From Turritopsis dohrnii (Eukaryota; Cnidaria; Hydrozoa; Anthoathecata; Oceaniidae), in the NCBI GenBank assembly GCA_027922465.2, contig BQMF02000375.1:91654-155653 (forward strand): a DNA stretch of 64,000 bases. Direction: 5' to 3'. Of this stretch, positions 23,619 to 34,513 are shown piece by piece (the stretch's first letter is position 1; each line of letters begins with the position of its first letter). The position numbers were made by a program, and so were the translations under genes. The notes beneath the pieces were generated by a model. It saw only the letters and a list, made by a program, of their open reading frames with translations, was not told the DNA's origin and did not search any database.

Positions 23619-24749
23619 TATTGTCCCCGCAGCGAGCGTAAGCGAGCGAGGAGGCATAGTAGTTTCACGAGATAGGCGAAAGTCAGTTTTCGATTTTGTT
23701 CATCATCTTCCAACTTTTCGTGTTGCTGTTACACGGTGGTATACAATTATTAGCTGATTTTGCTTTTGGTACCGTAGCGTAGGTGGGAGACAGAATTTTT
23801 TTTTCGTATCTTTTTCCTAATTTGTTATTATATTATACTATGTTGTTTAGGAAGTTCGTATGCTAAAATTACTTAGACATTTTTCATGTTACTTTTTTGT
23901 TGTTTTAGTGAAGTGAACGACAAGGATTTTGAAGCACAGCTTGAAATCCGAAATTTTGCCAACCATACATTTTATTTTTGCATATGTTTTAGCTCCAAAT
24001 CTTCCATTCAATAATTTTATTTTATGCACTGATTTTTGGGGGCATCTTGCCTTAAAAAGATTTTAATTGGATTTCTAAGTAGACGAGAAAGCCATATTAC
24101 AAATTGTCGTTCTTCGTGTTTTTCTTCTTTAACTGTCTTCCAAACCTAGTGTGATCATGATCAATAAAACTTTCTTATATTTTCTTCTTGTTTTTTTTAT
24201 GTAAACTTTGGCTACTTTTTGTTTTAAATCAAAGTTTGAAACGCAGATTTCTAATGGATTTTTCGCTTTAATTTATTTTTTTGAAAAAGTTTGTTTTTTT
24301 TTCTTTTGGCTCTTACAGAATGTTTAACAAATTTTATTTTGATTATAAAATACGTATCCATGGTTTCAGTTCACACATTTCTTTTGTTTGTAGCAAATAC
24401 TTTCTGATCTTACTTGTTAAGCCTTATTTACACTTTTTGAAAGGAATATTAGCATCAGTGTGACTTAGGCCTAAGAGATAACAAAAACTAACAAAGTTTT
24501 GTGCATATTTTCATCTGTTTAAGTGTAGATCTATTTGGTTTGCATATTGCAACTTGGTTTTGCATTGCCGCCAGGCAGGGAGCCTGATTTTGTCGAAATA
24601 TTTAGTTTGCCTCATATCAGGTCTCAAATCAACCAAAACATTTTTTTTTGGGCCAAAAACTTGTTTTCGTTTCTGTTGTTAATGTATAGCTTGCTATCTG
24701 TACAAATTGGAATGCTTGAGCGCGGGGGCATTTTTAGCTAAAGCTACAT
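23619..24749. mobile_element. 1131-bp insertion splitting the Ty3 element
   Basis: Flanked by GCT at 23616-23618 and 24750-24752. Taking out the insertion and one GCT leaves the protease and pol frames in register, which fixes the boundaries. Subterminal GTCCCCGC and GCGGGGGC form a short inverted pair, and the left end has CGAGCGTAAGCGAGCGAGG. The interior is AT-rich and non-coding. Superfamily unknown. Confidence 0.7.
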
Positions 24750-24752
24750 GCT

Positions 24753-26129
24753 AGTGTAAACCATTGTAGCGCATGACCGTTTAGTGCCGTCTGATGCAAC
24801 CCCCTCCAGGCGGACTCGAGCAGCTCCCTCAATGGTTATAGGAGATTGGTTGGCTGCCATAAGGTTGATGTCAACGGGGATCAGGTCGTCCTTTGAAAAC
24901 CCAAATGACTCGAACTCCTTCATTGACCAGAGACATGACTGGGCACCAGTGTCAGCCAGCGCAGAGATCCGGTTGGGGGTCACCCTAGGGCATCGTTTAC
25001 CGAATTGACGATAATCCGATGGCGAAACAGATAGTACAAGTTCTATCTTAGGATGGTCCTTGAACTTCGATTTCCGCCACTGTCCCTTGGTGAAGATGTT
25101 GTGCGGCATAGAGATGACATTTTGTTGAACGGTGGGATTACCACCGGTTACACCTGCAGCGACACTAGATATCTGTGAGAACATGGCACCAATATCAACA
25201 CTGCTACCAGATGGACCAGATTTTGGACCAAATTTCGGGTCAGACTTCTCCTGACGACGACTGGCACGTTGAGCCCGGTAACAGTCGATGCACTGCTTGT
25301 GAGGCTTCTTGTTGCGTCCAGATTTACCCTCAGTAAAACGAAGGTAGGGCTTTCCACATCCAGGGCAAGGAATAGGTGTATGAGGTGGGGCAGGGTCAGA
25401 ACGATCCAAGTTATTGCGGCGGTAGGATGATGATGACACACGTCCAGTAGGAAGTGGCAATGCATCACGAGCCATCTCCTTACTCTCAACAAGAGCAATA
25501 ATATCGTTAATGGAGGTAGCAAGAATGTCCTTCACACCGAGGATCTCACGTCGAACATCTGAGTCCTCAATACCAGCTATCAATATGTCTCTGATTATGG
25601 AGTCGGTAAAATCAACAGTATTACCACAGGTGCATCCCGTCTTGTAGTTGCAGGTTTCAGCTTTGCCTCGTACTCTTGAAGCAAATATACGAAATTGTTC
25701 GTTGCGTTCCTGATGCATGTTTATTAGTTCAGTCCTGGTGACGCAAGTAGCAACAGCCACAACAGCCAACGACTTCATCGAATCCAACAATTCATTGGTA
25801 GGGCGAGACATGATATCAGGGTTAGACCGAAGCAAGCTATCACCAAGTGAATCACTGGTACACTGGAACAGTTGAGTTGAACAATTGTTCGGATCCAGCC
25901 CAGAACCTCGGACAAAGGCATCCCAACGACGAATAAAGAGGTTCCATTCTTCTTGGTTCAGTCCACTATCTACCTTCGGTCGTTCTAACTTCGGCCCAGG
26001 TGTAACATGGGTTCGACCCCCCATGTGTATTGTGCTGTGAGCTGATAGTAGGGTGCATGCTACAGTTTCAGATGACCCCGCTGGTGTCTGGTAGCCACAA
26101 CCAGGAATTGGGCACTGTAACTCAACCAT
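24753..26129 (-). CDS. gag: Ty3-type gag and aspartic protease, truncated by insertion
   Basis: Starts at the ATG at 26129, 33 bp from the 5' terminal repeat. The N-terminus has a C2H2-like pattern (CPIPGCGY..HSTIHMG). The central part is a helical gag-like domain without other recognised motifs. A second Cys cluster (CPGCGKPYLRF, CIDCYRA) precedes the protease, whose active site ADTGAQSCLW lies near residue 395. The native frame ends at VYTS, after which the insertion supplies a Met codon and a stop at 24744. The N-terminal zinc-finger-like gag with an in-frame protease is typical of an invertebrate Ty3 lineage. Confidence 0.85.
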
Positions 26130-26162
26130 AACACTGAATAGTCAGTCAGTAAAAGACAAACA

Positions 26163-26249
26163 TGAAGAATATCTTATTCAAGTTAAGTGTATTAGTTAAA
26201 CTGTGAATGTTTATCTAAAGAACAATAAGACATATATACAAAGGTAGAT
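26163..26249 (-). repeat. 5' terminal repeat of the Ty3 element (87 bp)
   Basis: Identical to 20174-20260. The gag start codon lies 34 bases away, so the primer-binding site must fall in a very short leader (26130-26162). Confidence 0.8.
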
Positions 26250-28905
26250 GATAATCCTACAACACCAAGCTGTTGAAATGCTGACAGAAATTCTGGATTC
26301 TTCTTTAAAGTTGACAGTGTTTTCGTTTTTCCTCTCCCAAGAAAAGAACTTGTTGTATCGCAACCTTAAATAGAAAGGAATGGATCAGTTATTATAGGTT
26401 TCACTAACAATTTAACACTTTGATTAAGATACCTGTAAAAGAATGGAATCCCGGAAAGGCTCTACACCATTCGACACCCCATTTACTTGCTACTTGATTC
26501 ATTGGGATTATCCTACTTCGATTCTGAGTTCCTGTGGCGAAATACACTGTTGCACCATTTAAAAATTCTAAAGACGACAAAATCAAGACAGCAACATCTG
26601 TATCAGGACTTTTGATTAAGATGGTAGAATATTGTTGACTACATTCATGAGCATGAGAAATCATTCGCGTATCTGCTTCTTCGTGGTCACACGACAGAGA
26701 AGTAATACACTCAACAGTTACGCTGTCATTTGTCGGAATAAAAGCATGACAGCTGTTGTTATGCGCTAGATAAATATTTATTCCACCAAAGTAATCCGCT
26801 GAAAGTGATTTCCAGTGTATGAAAAGAAACTCTATCAAATCTTCTTTGTTAGCACCAACTGACAAGTACTTCTTCCACTGTTTTGGAAATTTCTGGTTAC
26901 AGTTCAGTATTTTGATGCTCTGCACTCCAGTTTCAGTTCTTTTCATTCTTTCTAAACCCTTAATACTCACCTCACGATATCGATCACAAACAAAATCTTT
27001 TAGCTTTGTAGTAAGTTCCCAAAGTTACAAGCTTTTGTAAGACATGAATTGAAAAATCTCCAAAAGTAGCATGTGTTACGTTGACTGTTTGGAGTAATGC
27101 CATTGCATCGACAATTGCAGCACTTTCGGATGAAATACTTTCAATAGAAATGCCATCAATTCCTTTCTCAATCTCTGCTAAAAGTTTAGACTTAGTTGTT
27201 TTCGTGAGGTTGCCAACTGCATCAGCAAATGGAAGCGGAAAAGGGCGAATTTCAAAACATTCTCCATCTTTACATCTCGGCTCTTTGCAATCAAAACAAG
27301 TTTAGCGAATGTGTTTTTCGTATTTCTGATGATGACCAGCTCCCCTTTCTTGTTTTGGGTATTCACTTTTTTGTTACTGATGTTTGTAAATGTTTTTAAG
27401 TTGGTTCTTTTAATGGGACTGCTAATATCTGGCTCGGCTGTAAGAATTTTTTCTTTCATAAAAGTTTCAGCCTTTTCTTCACCAATCTCAAACATATGAA
27501 CCATATCATTGGTCACTGCAGCGTCTGCAAGAATGCCGGTGGAAATATTCACTAACTGATTACATACAAAATCAAATGGGTTTGACATAGCACGAATAGT
27601 CTCAAGAACTCCTTGAACTTGCTTTTCATCTTTCTCTATCCTTGAACTGTCTAAATCTTTTCTACTCCTGAAATGATAGCATCATTACATAAACTGCTAG
27701 TATTTACCTAACAACTCCTGAAACATATACATATAACCTAACTCAATTTTTGTGGTTTTCTTTTCTTTTCGATCTAAAGTTTAAAATTCATAACAAGTGT
27801 AGTACAAAACAAATAATCTTATCAAATTTATAGTCTACTGAAGAAACCTCATTAGAATAATATTAAGATAATTAATTCAATGCATAATCCCAAAGCTAAA
27901 AATCTACCTTGCATGTGTAGTATTTTTCACTTTTCTTGCAGATAATGCAGACTTTTGGGAGAACATGACCTCTGGTCTTGCTGGTGGTAGATGTCAGTTG
28001 AATTGCAGAAGTATCAGTATCTGACAAACGTAAAGACTTTCTCTTAGGTTGTTTTAACTCATCCTTTGATGCTTCTTGTGTGCTATTCCCGGTTTCTTCA
28101 CTTCCATTACATTGCTTTTTAGCTCTTTTAGTGGCTCTTTCAATTTGGGTTTTATTGGTGAATAGTTGATAACACTTAACATGGAAACTTACACTAAGCT
28201 GCTCTTCAATAAATGGTAAATGAACAACTGATTGGCTTCGAATTGCTACATCTCTTCCCTCACCATCTAAATGTTTCCATTTTTCAATATATTCAATAAT
28301 GTTACTGTGGCTGGTTTCAGTAACTGTTCGTAGATCTTCATTATTATTAGCAACACCAGAAAAATGTATACAACAGCATTTCTTTTCTTCTTCCATATTC
28401 AATTCATTAAAATTCAACTCTATCCTATTCTACAAACCTATTCTACACTAACTTACTATTACAAAAATACAAAACTAATTATAAACTGATGCTACGCTTG
28501 TTTCTTTCCTGCTACACTACACTACTACTTGCACGTGCAACTTTGTTTACCATCTTTTGTTTGTATTTAATTTTGAAATTCACAGACCGGAATATCGTCC
28601 TTCGAGGACAATTTGATTGGATAATGAAGGTTCAGTAAAATGTATCTGACGAGCCGTAATGGCGTATGACCGTCTATTCCACGCAATTCATAATAACAAT
28701 TCTGTAAAATTTTGTTTGATATTTTTGAGAAAACTGCGGGTTTTCAGCATGTCAACTTTTTAAATTGAGAATCAATGTGCATTAAACTATCATATTCTGC
28801 AAAAATATTTTGGTTCTAGGAGGTGCACCACAAAAGCATCACTTTTCTGACCCTTGGCCAACGGTCTAGGTAATGCGCGCGAATCCACATCATTCGAGAT
28901 CCAAA

Positions 28906-29154
28906 ATGAACGAGTCGACATCAGAGCGCTTCTCCACATCTTCCACAGATAACGAAAACGTATTTTTCAATACGAGACATAGGTAAAAATTGCTTAGAAA
29001 GAGAAAACCGTTTGTGGCAGAAGAAGACTCATCAAGCGACACAGAATTTAATTATTGTGTAAAAAAAAGGAATCTTTATAGGAAAAGAAAAAATTTAACG
29101 TCACACTCTTCATCGGACGAAAATTCCAAGACTATACAAATTGGAAAAAGTTAA
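28906..29154 (+). pseudogene. Possible first exon of a tnp2-like gene
   Basis: One plus-strand frame from the ATG at 28906 to the stop at 29154 encodes a Ser- and charge-rich segment (STSSTDNENVFFNTRHR, then KPFVAEEDSSSDTEFN) with one in-frame TAA at 28983. Composition and position suit the N-terminus of the tnp2-like gene that resumes at 34514, with element II in between. The link is inference. Confidence 0.35.
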
Positions 29155-29627
29155 AAAAACGAGTGGCCACAAAAGGTAAAGCGAGTATATGTCTACGCAG
29201 GGAAATAAAGACAAAAATACAATACACCCTAACCCCATAAACCAACCAAAATGATCATCCCTTTTTTCTTCTCCTCCGTTCACTTTTCTCTAGATAGCGA
29301 GGGGGATTTGATAGGGGGATATCAAGCTGAAATTTTCAGGAAACATTCATTTATACTTCAGTAATGACATACTAAAATTCCACCGAGGTTCCGGGGGTGG
29401 AAGGCCGCTTTTTGGTACTTTAAGTCACGTGACTTGGTCCCAAACCACCAAAATGGTAGTGTAGTCAAATAAACTTAGTTATACCATTTGAAAGATCTTT
29501 TGACCCTTAACAAATAATATTATTACAAGTATTCTTAAATATCAATATTTCAAGACATACAGGGGGTTAAATCATCAAAACAGGGGGTAAAACCTATGAA
29601 AAAGCATAAATAGTACAGGCACTAAGC

Positions 29628-31636
29628 ATGCACCATCAATGGGTCCATACAGCGCACTATTGTGCTGTCATCCATGACACAATGAGTTTTGTGACAAAGG
29701 TCGTTTCTAAAGGGAGTGAACAGCATGAAGACTTTGGAAAATCAATAATGTGCCGAGACTCTTCGGATTTAGCATTGGTCCAAGATTGGTTTCTAAAGCA
29801 CAGCCCATTTGAGGAAAGTAACACGGAGTTCTAGTCTTTGTCTACAGGAATCTGTGATAATGGATCTTTGAATTGTGATGATACTGAGAAAATTGGAAAA
29901 GAAATTCAAGAAAGTTTAGATGGCGTATTTTTTCATAATGCAAAGATTAAAAGAAGTTCCAAGGTCAACAACTTTGAAAGTCATTACAATGCAGTAAAGA
30001 TTGACAACAAGAAGGCAATTAAAATCAAACCAACCGCTCTTTTTCTTCGTTTGATTGCTATTGCTCAGCGAACACCCAACATTGAAAACTTCTTCCACTT
30101 TGAATTAACAGCATACCCAATGTCTTTATTTAAGGACGGTCTGATGCGCAAACCAAATAAAGCTCTTCTCCGAAATGCATTGTTGACAGAAAAGGTCGAA
30201 ATTAACAAAGATTCATTACATGTACTGGATGGGGGTGCTCTTTTACATAAGGTTCGTTGGACAGGCTGTGGCAATTTTGCAGATGTATGTGAACAATACG
30301 TCAAGTATGTGAAAAGAAAATTCGGAAACTGTACTGTTGTGTTTGATGGATACAGTCAAGATCTATCTACAAAAGATCCTGAACATGAAAGAAGAAGTGC
30401 GAAGAAGTCAAATACATAAGTTCATTGTACAGAAGCTATGAAGTGTAGCATCAAACAAGATGTGTTTCTGGCCAGTAGTGCAAATAAGTCAAGATTTATT
30501 GCTATGCTGTCTAAGTACTTGCGTGAGGCAGGAAACAAAGTGCTTGAATGTAAAGATGATGCAGATACCCAAATCGTAAGATGTGCAATAGAGTTAGCAG
30601 CCACTGGTGTTTCTATAAATGTGGTTGCGGATGACACAGATGTTGCCATCATGTTACTGTACCACTGGAGCAATGCAATGGCTGATGTCACGGTTACATC
30701 CGAAAGAACGAAAGCAACATTTAGTGTTAAGTCTTCAATCAAAAATCTTTCAAGATTAAAACCATATCTTCTTGTATTACATGCGTGGACTGGGTGTGAT
30801 ACAACGTCTGCTATCCACATGAAAGGCAAAACTTCACTCATCAAGAAAATTGAATCTTCTTCAGAAATTCGCAAGATATTCGATACTCTCAAAGATCAGA
30901 ACGCAAATCAATTTGAAGTTGGTGTTGCTGGGGTTGAACTATTTCTTCTCATGTATGGTGGAAAAGGATCTTTAGGGAATTTGAGGTACGTAGTTTTCTA
31001 CCGATTGATCCTCTACAGCTCTTTGATTTAAGGTCAGAAGCTAACACTTTTTTATACATAAATAAACTTTGTCTAGCAGGAAATTAGTCCGTTTTAAAAC
31101 ATAGCATAACCTGTTCTTTTCCTTTTCAACTTTTTTTAGATACAGCAAATTCATGGAAATGGCAGCCAAAGGTGATATAAAGCCAGAATGTCTACCCCCA
31201 ACCGAAAGTACAGCCATCAATCATAGTTTGGGAAACTTTGGCAATAACTACACCAAATCCTTTACAATGGGGTTGGAAAGATGAAAATGGAAAACTGAAA
31301 CCTATACTGACAGATGAAAACGTTGCACCACCCGAACTCCTGAAGTTTATCCGTTGCAATTGTCAATCAATAAACAACATGTGCTCATCATATCAATGTA
31401 CGTGCAGGAGGTATGGTTTACAATGTGTTGCAGCTTGTGGCAAGTGCAGAGGAGAAGTCTGTGAAAATGTTGAAAAGGTAGATTTGTATTATTTGCATAA
31501 AAGATATGATAAGATATGATATTAAGATATGATTATTTATACCAAATCATTTCATTACCAGGCCCCACAATTAGATGATGATCTGGATAGGGATGTCGAG
31601 CAAGATGGCAACATATTTGATATACTGCAAGAGTAA
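29628..31636 (+). pseudogene. PIN/XPG-like nuclease with Cys-rich tail, carried by element II
   Basis: One frame runs from 29628 to the donor at 30985 with in-frame stops at about 29832 (TAG) and 30417 (TAA). Motifs in order: SLSTGICDNG, FLRLIAIAQRTPNIENFF, VVFDGYS, SAKKSNT, FLASSANKSRFIAMLSKYLRE, CKDDADTQIV, VADDTDVAIMLL and HAWTGCDTTSAI. The acidic residues in these blocks match the PIN/FEN1-XPG active-site pattern. Exon 2 starts at 31140 (YSKFMEMA, LPPTE), shifts frame near 31205 with apparent loss of about a dozen codons, then gives NPLQWGWKDENGKL, FIRCNCQ, CSSYQCTCRRYGLQC and CGKCRGEVC. Exon 3 (31562-31636) is acidic and ends the gene. It is a different subfamily from the element I gene, the one also common in arthropods. 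Broken, so not functional here. Confidence 0.75.
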
Positions 31637-32580
31637 ATGGTAAGTAAAAGGTTAATGTTTAGATATTTAGAACAATTCAATTCAGAATGGTTAGTAAGAT
31701 ATTATAATTTTAGATGCGAAATCTTTGATAACAAGGATATTTTGAGTCATTACATTCTGAAAGATTCATTCATAAAACCTTCCATTTTCTTTCTTTAGAT
31801 TTTGAAAACAAAGATGTTTGATGTGGAAATTCAAGTCGTCATTGATGCTGTTAATATATATATATCATACTAGTAACCCATGTAAAAATTTTTTACAGGT
31901 TTTAATTGATGTGAGCTGAACAGAGAGAAAGGCTTAGTATAATGAATTTTAGTATAATAAAGTTCTTCAATTGTTTGGAATTCAAAAAAATTCCAAAGAA
32001 AAAAAAAAAAATACGCGCTGTGCGTCCACTTTTTTCACTTTTTACATATGTATAAATTGAAGATGCAATGCAATGGTTCCCCATGATTAAAAATATCTAA
32101 CGTCAATACAGAAAAAAACACTCTTCACTCTTTTAATTAAAAATCTCTAGGTATTCCGGCTAAAGCATATTTAGTTCAACACTGGAGTTATGAACAGAAA
32201 AACTTTTTAATCAGAAGATCTGAAACACATCAAAATATTCATAATAAATCTTTCACGATACGATATATGCAGTAGTAAAAATAAATTGTGCGTACAGGTA
32301 AACAACAAAAAGATTAAAATCGCTGTAACTGTTCATGGAATCCACACCCCAATGTAAATAAAAACCAAACGCGAAAGTCGTAAAAGTGTCGAAATGTGAA
32401 TTAAAAACAATTGCGATTTTCTTTACGAACCCAGACCGTCATGATTAAAAACCATGATATTCATTTCTTCAATCGCGTATTATTTGAAAAGTAATGACGC
32501 AGAAACCCTATTAATACTATAAGAAAAAACAAAACAAACAAACAAAAAAGTTCTAAAGCGTACTTACCCTAAAAACATTA

Positions 32581-33012
32581 CCGTATTTCCTCTAATAAAC
32601 GCCGCGGCGTTTATTACAAATTCAAGTTTTTGGATGCGGCGTTTAATAGAGGGAGGCGTTCTTTAGAGGGCGGCGTTTATTACAAAATGAAAAATTGGAC
32701 CGAAGCAAACTTAAATAATAATGCTTTCTTATCCTTAAAAAAGTCACAAAAGGTTGTGTGAAAATGTTTTACACAAAAGATATGTTTACGAAAATGTCCA
32801 AGAAGAGCAATGTTTTCTTGTCTGACATGAAAACTTTTTTATAATTCTTGTTTAACCTGTTTTCTAATAAACACCGATTTTCAAGATGCGGCGTTTAATA
32901 GAGGGAGGCGTTTATTAGAGGGCGGCGTTTACGACAAACGTTCGGCTATAAGTGCGGCGTTTAATAGAGGGCGGCGTTTATCAGAGGGCGGCGTTTATTA
33001 AAGGAAATACGG
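32581..33012. mobile_element. TA-flanked MITE, well preserved copy
   Basis: Ends CCGTATTTCCTCTAATAAAC and its inverse, TA at 32579-32580 and 33013-33014. Same family as 2262-2809. Interior blocks GGCGGCGTTTATTAGAGG repeat in both orientations. Confidence 0.85.
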
Positions 33013-33251
33013 TAATAAATCTTCGCGAATACTTTCGTTGTTGTCTATTGTTTCTTGATCTCGCGAATAATCAAAACATTTGAAACGATTAAATGCAATG
33101 CAATGTTTTCCCCTATACTAATCGTAGAAAAATATTAACCGCCGTGGTCTGACACTCCATTATGAATAAGTGACCGCAAAAACGACCCGAAATTTTAGAG
33201 AGTGAAAGCGTGAAAAAAGCGGATGCCCACACGCGGATTAGTATAAGTAGA

Positions 33252-33647
33252 CTAGCCGCCAAGGCGGCGTCGCTCGCCACCCATGTTCAGCATGCGTCCA
33301 GTTCACGAAAAATAAAATGAAGAATTGGCAATGATAAGTTTGCCCATGTTGTAGAGCTCGAAAAACTGATCAAAAAAATGTATGGGATCATTTGGCTACG
33401 ATCAACGGTTAGAGAGATATCGTCGATCAAAGATTTTAATGACGTCATAGCCGCAGTACCAAAAATAGTTTAGGCCCAAATGTTGCGTCACCCTGTAGCC
33501 CGTATGGCAGACCCTAAAAAACGTCAGTTATCCCTATTGGTTCTCGAGATATTTCCCCCAAAACGTCACGTTCGATTGGGGATGCAATGCAACGATTCCC
33601 CGTGATCATAAAAAAAACTGACGTCACGCCAACGATACTGTAATAGA
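33252..33647 (-). mobile_element. Short Helitron copy, both ends present
   Basis: Read on the minus strand it begins TCTATTACAG after an A and ends with hairpin CCGCCTTGGCGG then CTAG before a T. This satisfies the Helitron rules (A/T host, TC start, CTRR end). The 396 bp share interior blocks with 11324-11600 in inverse orientation. Non-autonomous. Confidence 0.8.
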
Positions 33648-34513
33648 TTTTTGTATGATGTTACGTGACGAATCTTTATTCAAAATCACCGTTGCCTCAT
33701 TTTAATGCAGAAGCAAAAAGTTTAGTTTTACCTTTTTTAATTGGGTATGTAAGACCATTGACGTGTACTTTCCATGAATATATAGAGGTGATGAATATAT
33801 AGAGGTGATGCTATTTATCTTAATGCAATGTAAACTCTTTCATTGTACCTCATGCTTTTTTCCTAGTCTAGAATTCAACATTCCAGGGGGTAAAAAAAAA
33901 AAACTTAGCAGTATTTATTTTTGGTTAGATAAACGTTAAGATTAAAAGATAAAATCATATTTGCTACTTTGTCACTCAAGCATATTGCGAGAAACAATAA
34001 AAGACAAGAATTTCAGTGACTACGTTTATCCCTTTTTACAAATTTTACCCCCTGTATCTCCTGAAATATTGATATTCAAGAAAAATTGTAATAACATTTT
34101 GTTCAGGGTCAAAAGATCTTTCAAATGATATAAATAAGGTTTTAATTTGACTACACTACCATTTTGGTGGTTTGGGACCAAGTCACGTGACTTAAAGTAC
34201 CAAAAAGCGGCCTTCCACCCCCGGAACCTCGGTGGAATGTTAGTATGTCATTACTGAGGTATAAATGAATGTTTCCTGAAAATTTCAGCTTGATACATTT
34301 TTTTTGAGGTTACTACTATTTTCAGAGTAAATCCCTCTGGCTAAGATCACAGCAATACTAATGATAGTGAGCCTTTATCACCAGTTGAAACACGAGAGAC
34401 AGAATAATTAACAGGTGATCAATATTTGAAATATTTTAAAACCAGGTCAACAGTAACAGCTCTTTATGTGAAAAAGTAAACAATGTAATTTCAAAAACAA
34501 TTTCATTCTCAGA

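Larger units (their letters stand above)
20170..26249 (-). mobile_element. Ty3/gypsy-type LTR retrotransposon with very short terminal repeats
   Basis: Minus-strand element bounded by identical 87-bp direct repeats (20174-20260 and 26163-26249), with gag-protease on the right and pol on the left. It splits a coding exon of the element I gene. The tetramer GATA (plus strand) at 20166-20169 and 26250-26253 is the likely target duplication, although four bases (20170-20173) then separate it from the left repeat. The leader between the 5' repeat and the gag start is only about 33 bp. No polypurine tract is obvious. A 1131-bp insertion lies between the protease and reverse transcriptase coding parts. 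Confidence 0.85.
18691..28417 (-). pseudogene. PIN/XPG-like nuclease with CXC-type tail, carried by element I
   Basis: Exons read on the minus strand. 28417-27896 encodes a Cys/His N-terminal part (CCCIHFSG, FHVKCYQLF, VCIICKK). 27668-27000 begins with a spacer and NPFDFVCNQLVNISTG. 26990-26260 contains DRYREVSIKG, CDHEEADTRM, IKSPDTDVAVLIL, FTG and CDTTSSFLGRGK, the acidic motifs of a PIN/FEN1-XPG fold. The following block ENLEKFVCCLYNG..VNELRYLLF is at 20165-20050. The tail (19060-18691) has VPSPNGHGW, CKCLSGCSTQRCSC and CTDLCGCTGCRN, a tesmin/TSO1-like CXC pattern, and an acidic end. Breaks: frameshifts near 27235 and 27000, a Ty3 element in the coding exon after the CDTTSS block, and a LINE after HSKRC. 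The family is abundant in cnidarian and arthropod genomes and usually annotated as uncharacterised. Nuclease activity is inferred. Confidence 0.7.
18048..28868 (-). mobile_element. DNA element I with long TIRs, GGT duplication and a PIN/XPG-like gene
   Basis: The ends are imperfect inverted repeats of about 170 bp. They start TAGACCGTTGGCCAAG and share TTTTGTGGTGCACCTC, TAGAACCAAAAT and AAAACCCGCAGTTTTCTC. GGT flanks both ends (18045-18047 and 28869-28871). Removing the LINE (19068-19913) and the Ty3 element (about 20170-26249) leaves roughly 3.9 kb, nearly all occupied by the broken gene described separately. A 3-bp duplication plus an XPG-like nuclease gene recalls the Academ superfamily (AcademX), where such a nuclease is known. 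That assignment is inference: no separate DDE transposase is visible. Confidence 0.65.
29320..34297 (+). mobile_element. DNA element II with about 270-bp TIRs and a PIN/XPG-like gene
   Basis: 29320-29595 is repeated inverted at about 34030-34297, sharing TATCAAGCTGAAATTTTCAG, CCGAGGTTCCGGGGGTGGAA, TTTAAGTCACGTGACTTGG and CACCAAAATGGTAGTGTAG. No clear target duplication is visible at these limits. It encloses a second, divergent member of the element I gene family (29628-31636), a MITE (32581-33012) and a Helitron copy (33252-33647). The rest of 31640-34030 is AT-rich and non-coding. Confidence 0.65.

Noticed and set aside
20905..23675. Many plus-strand open frames of 60-152 codons
   Set aside because: They lie antisense to the pol gene and have no independent motifs.
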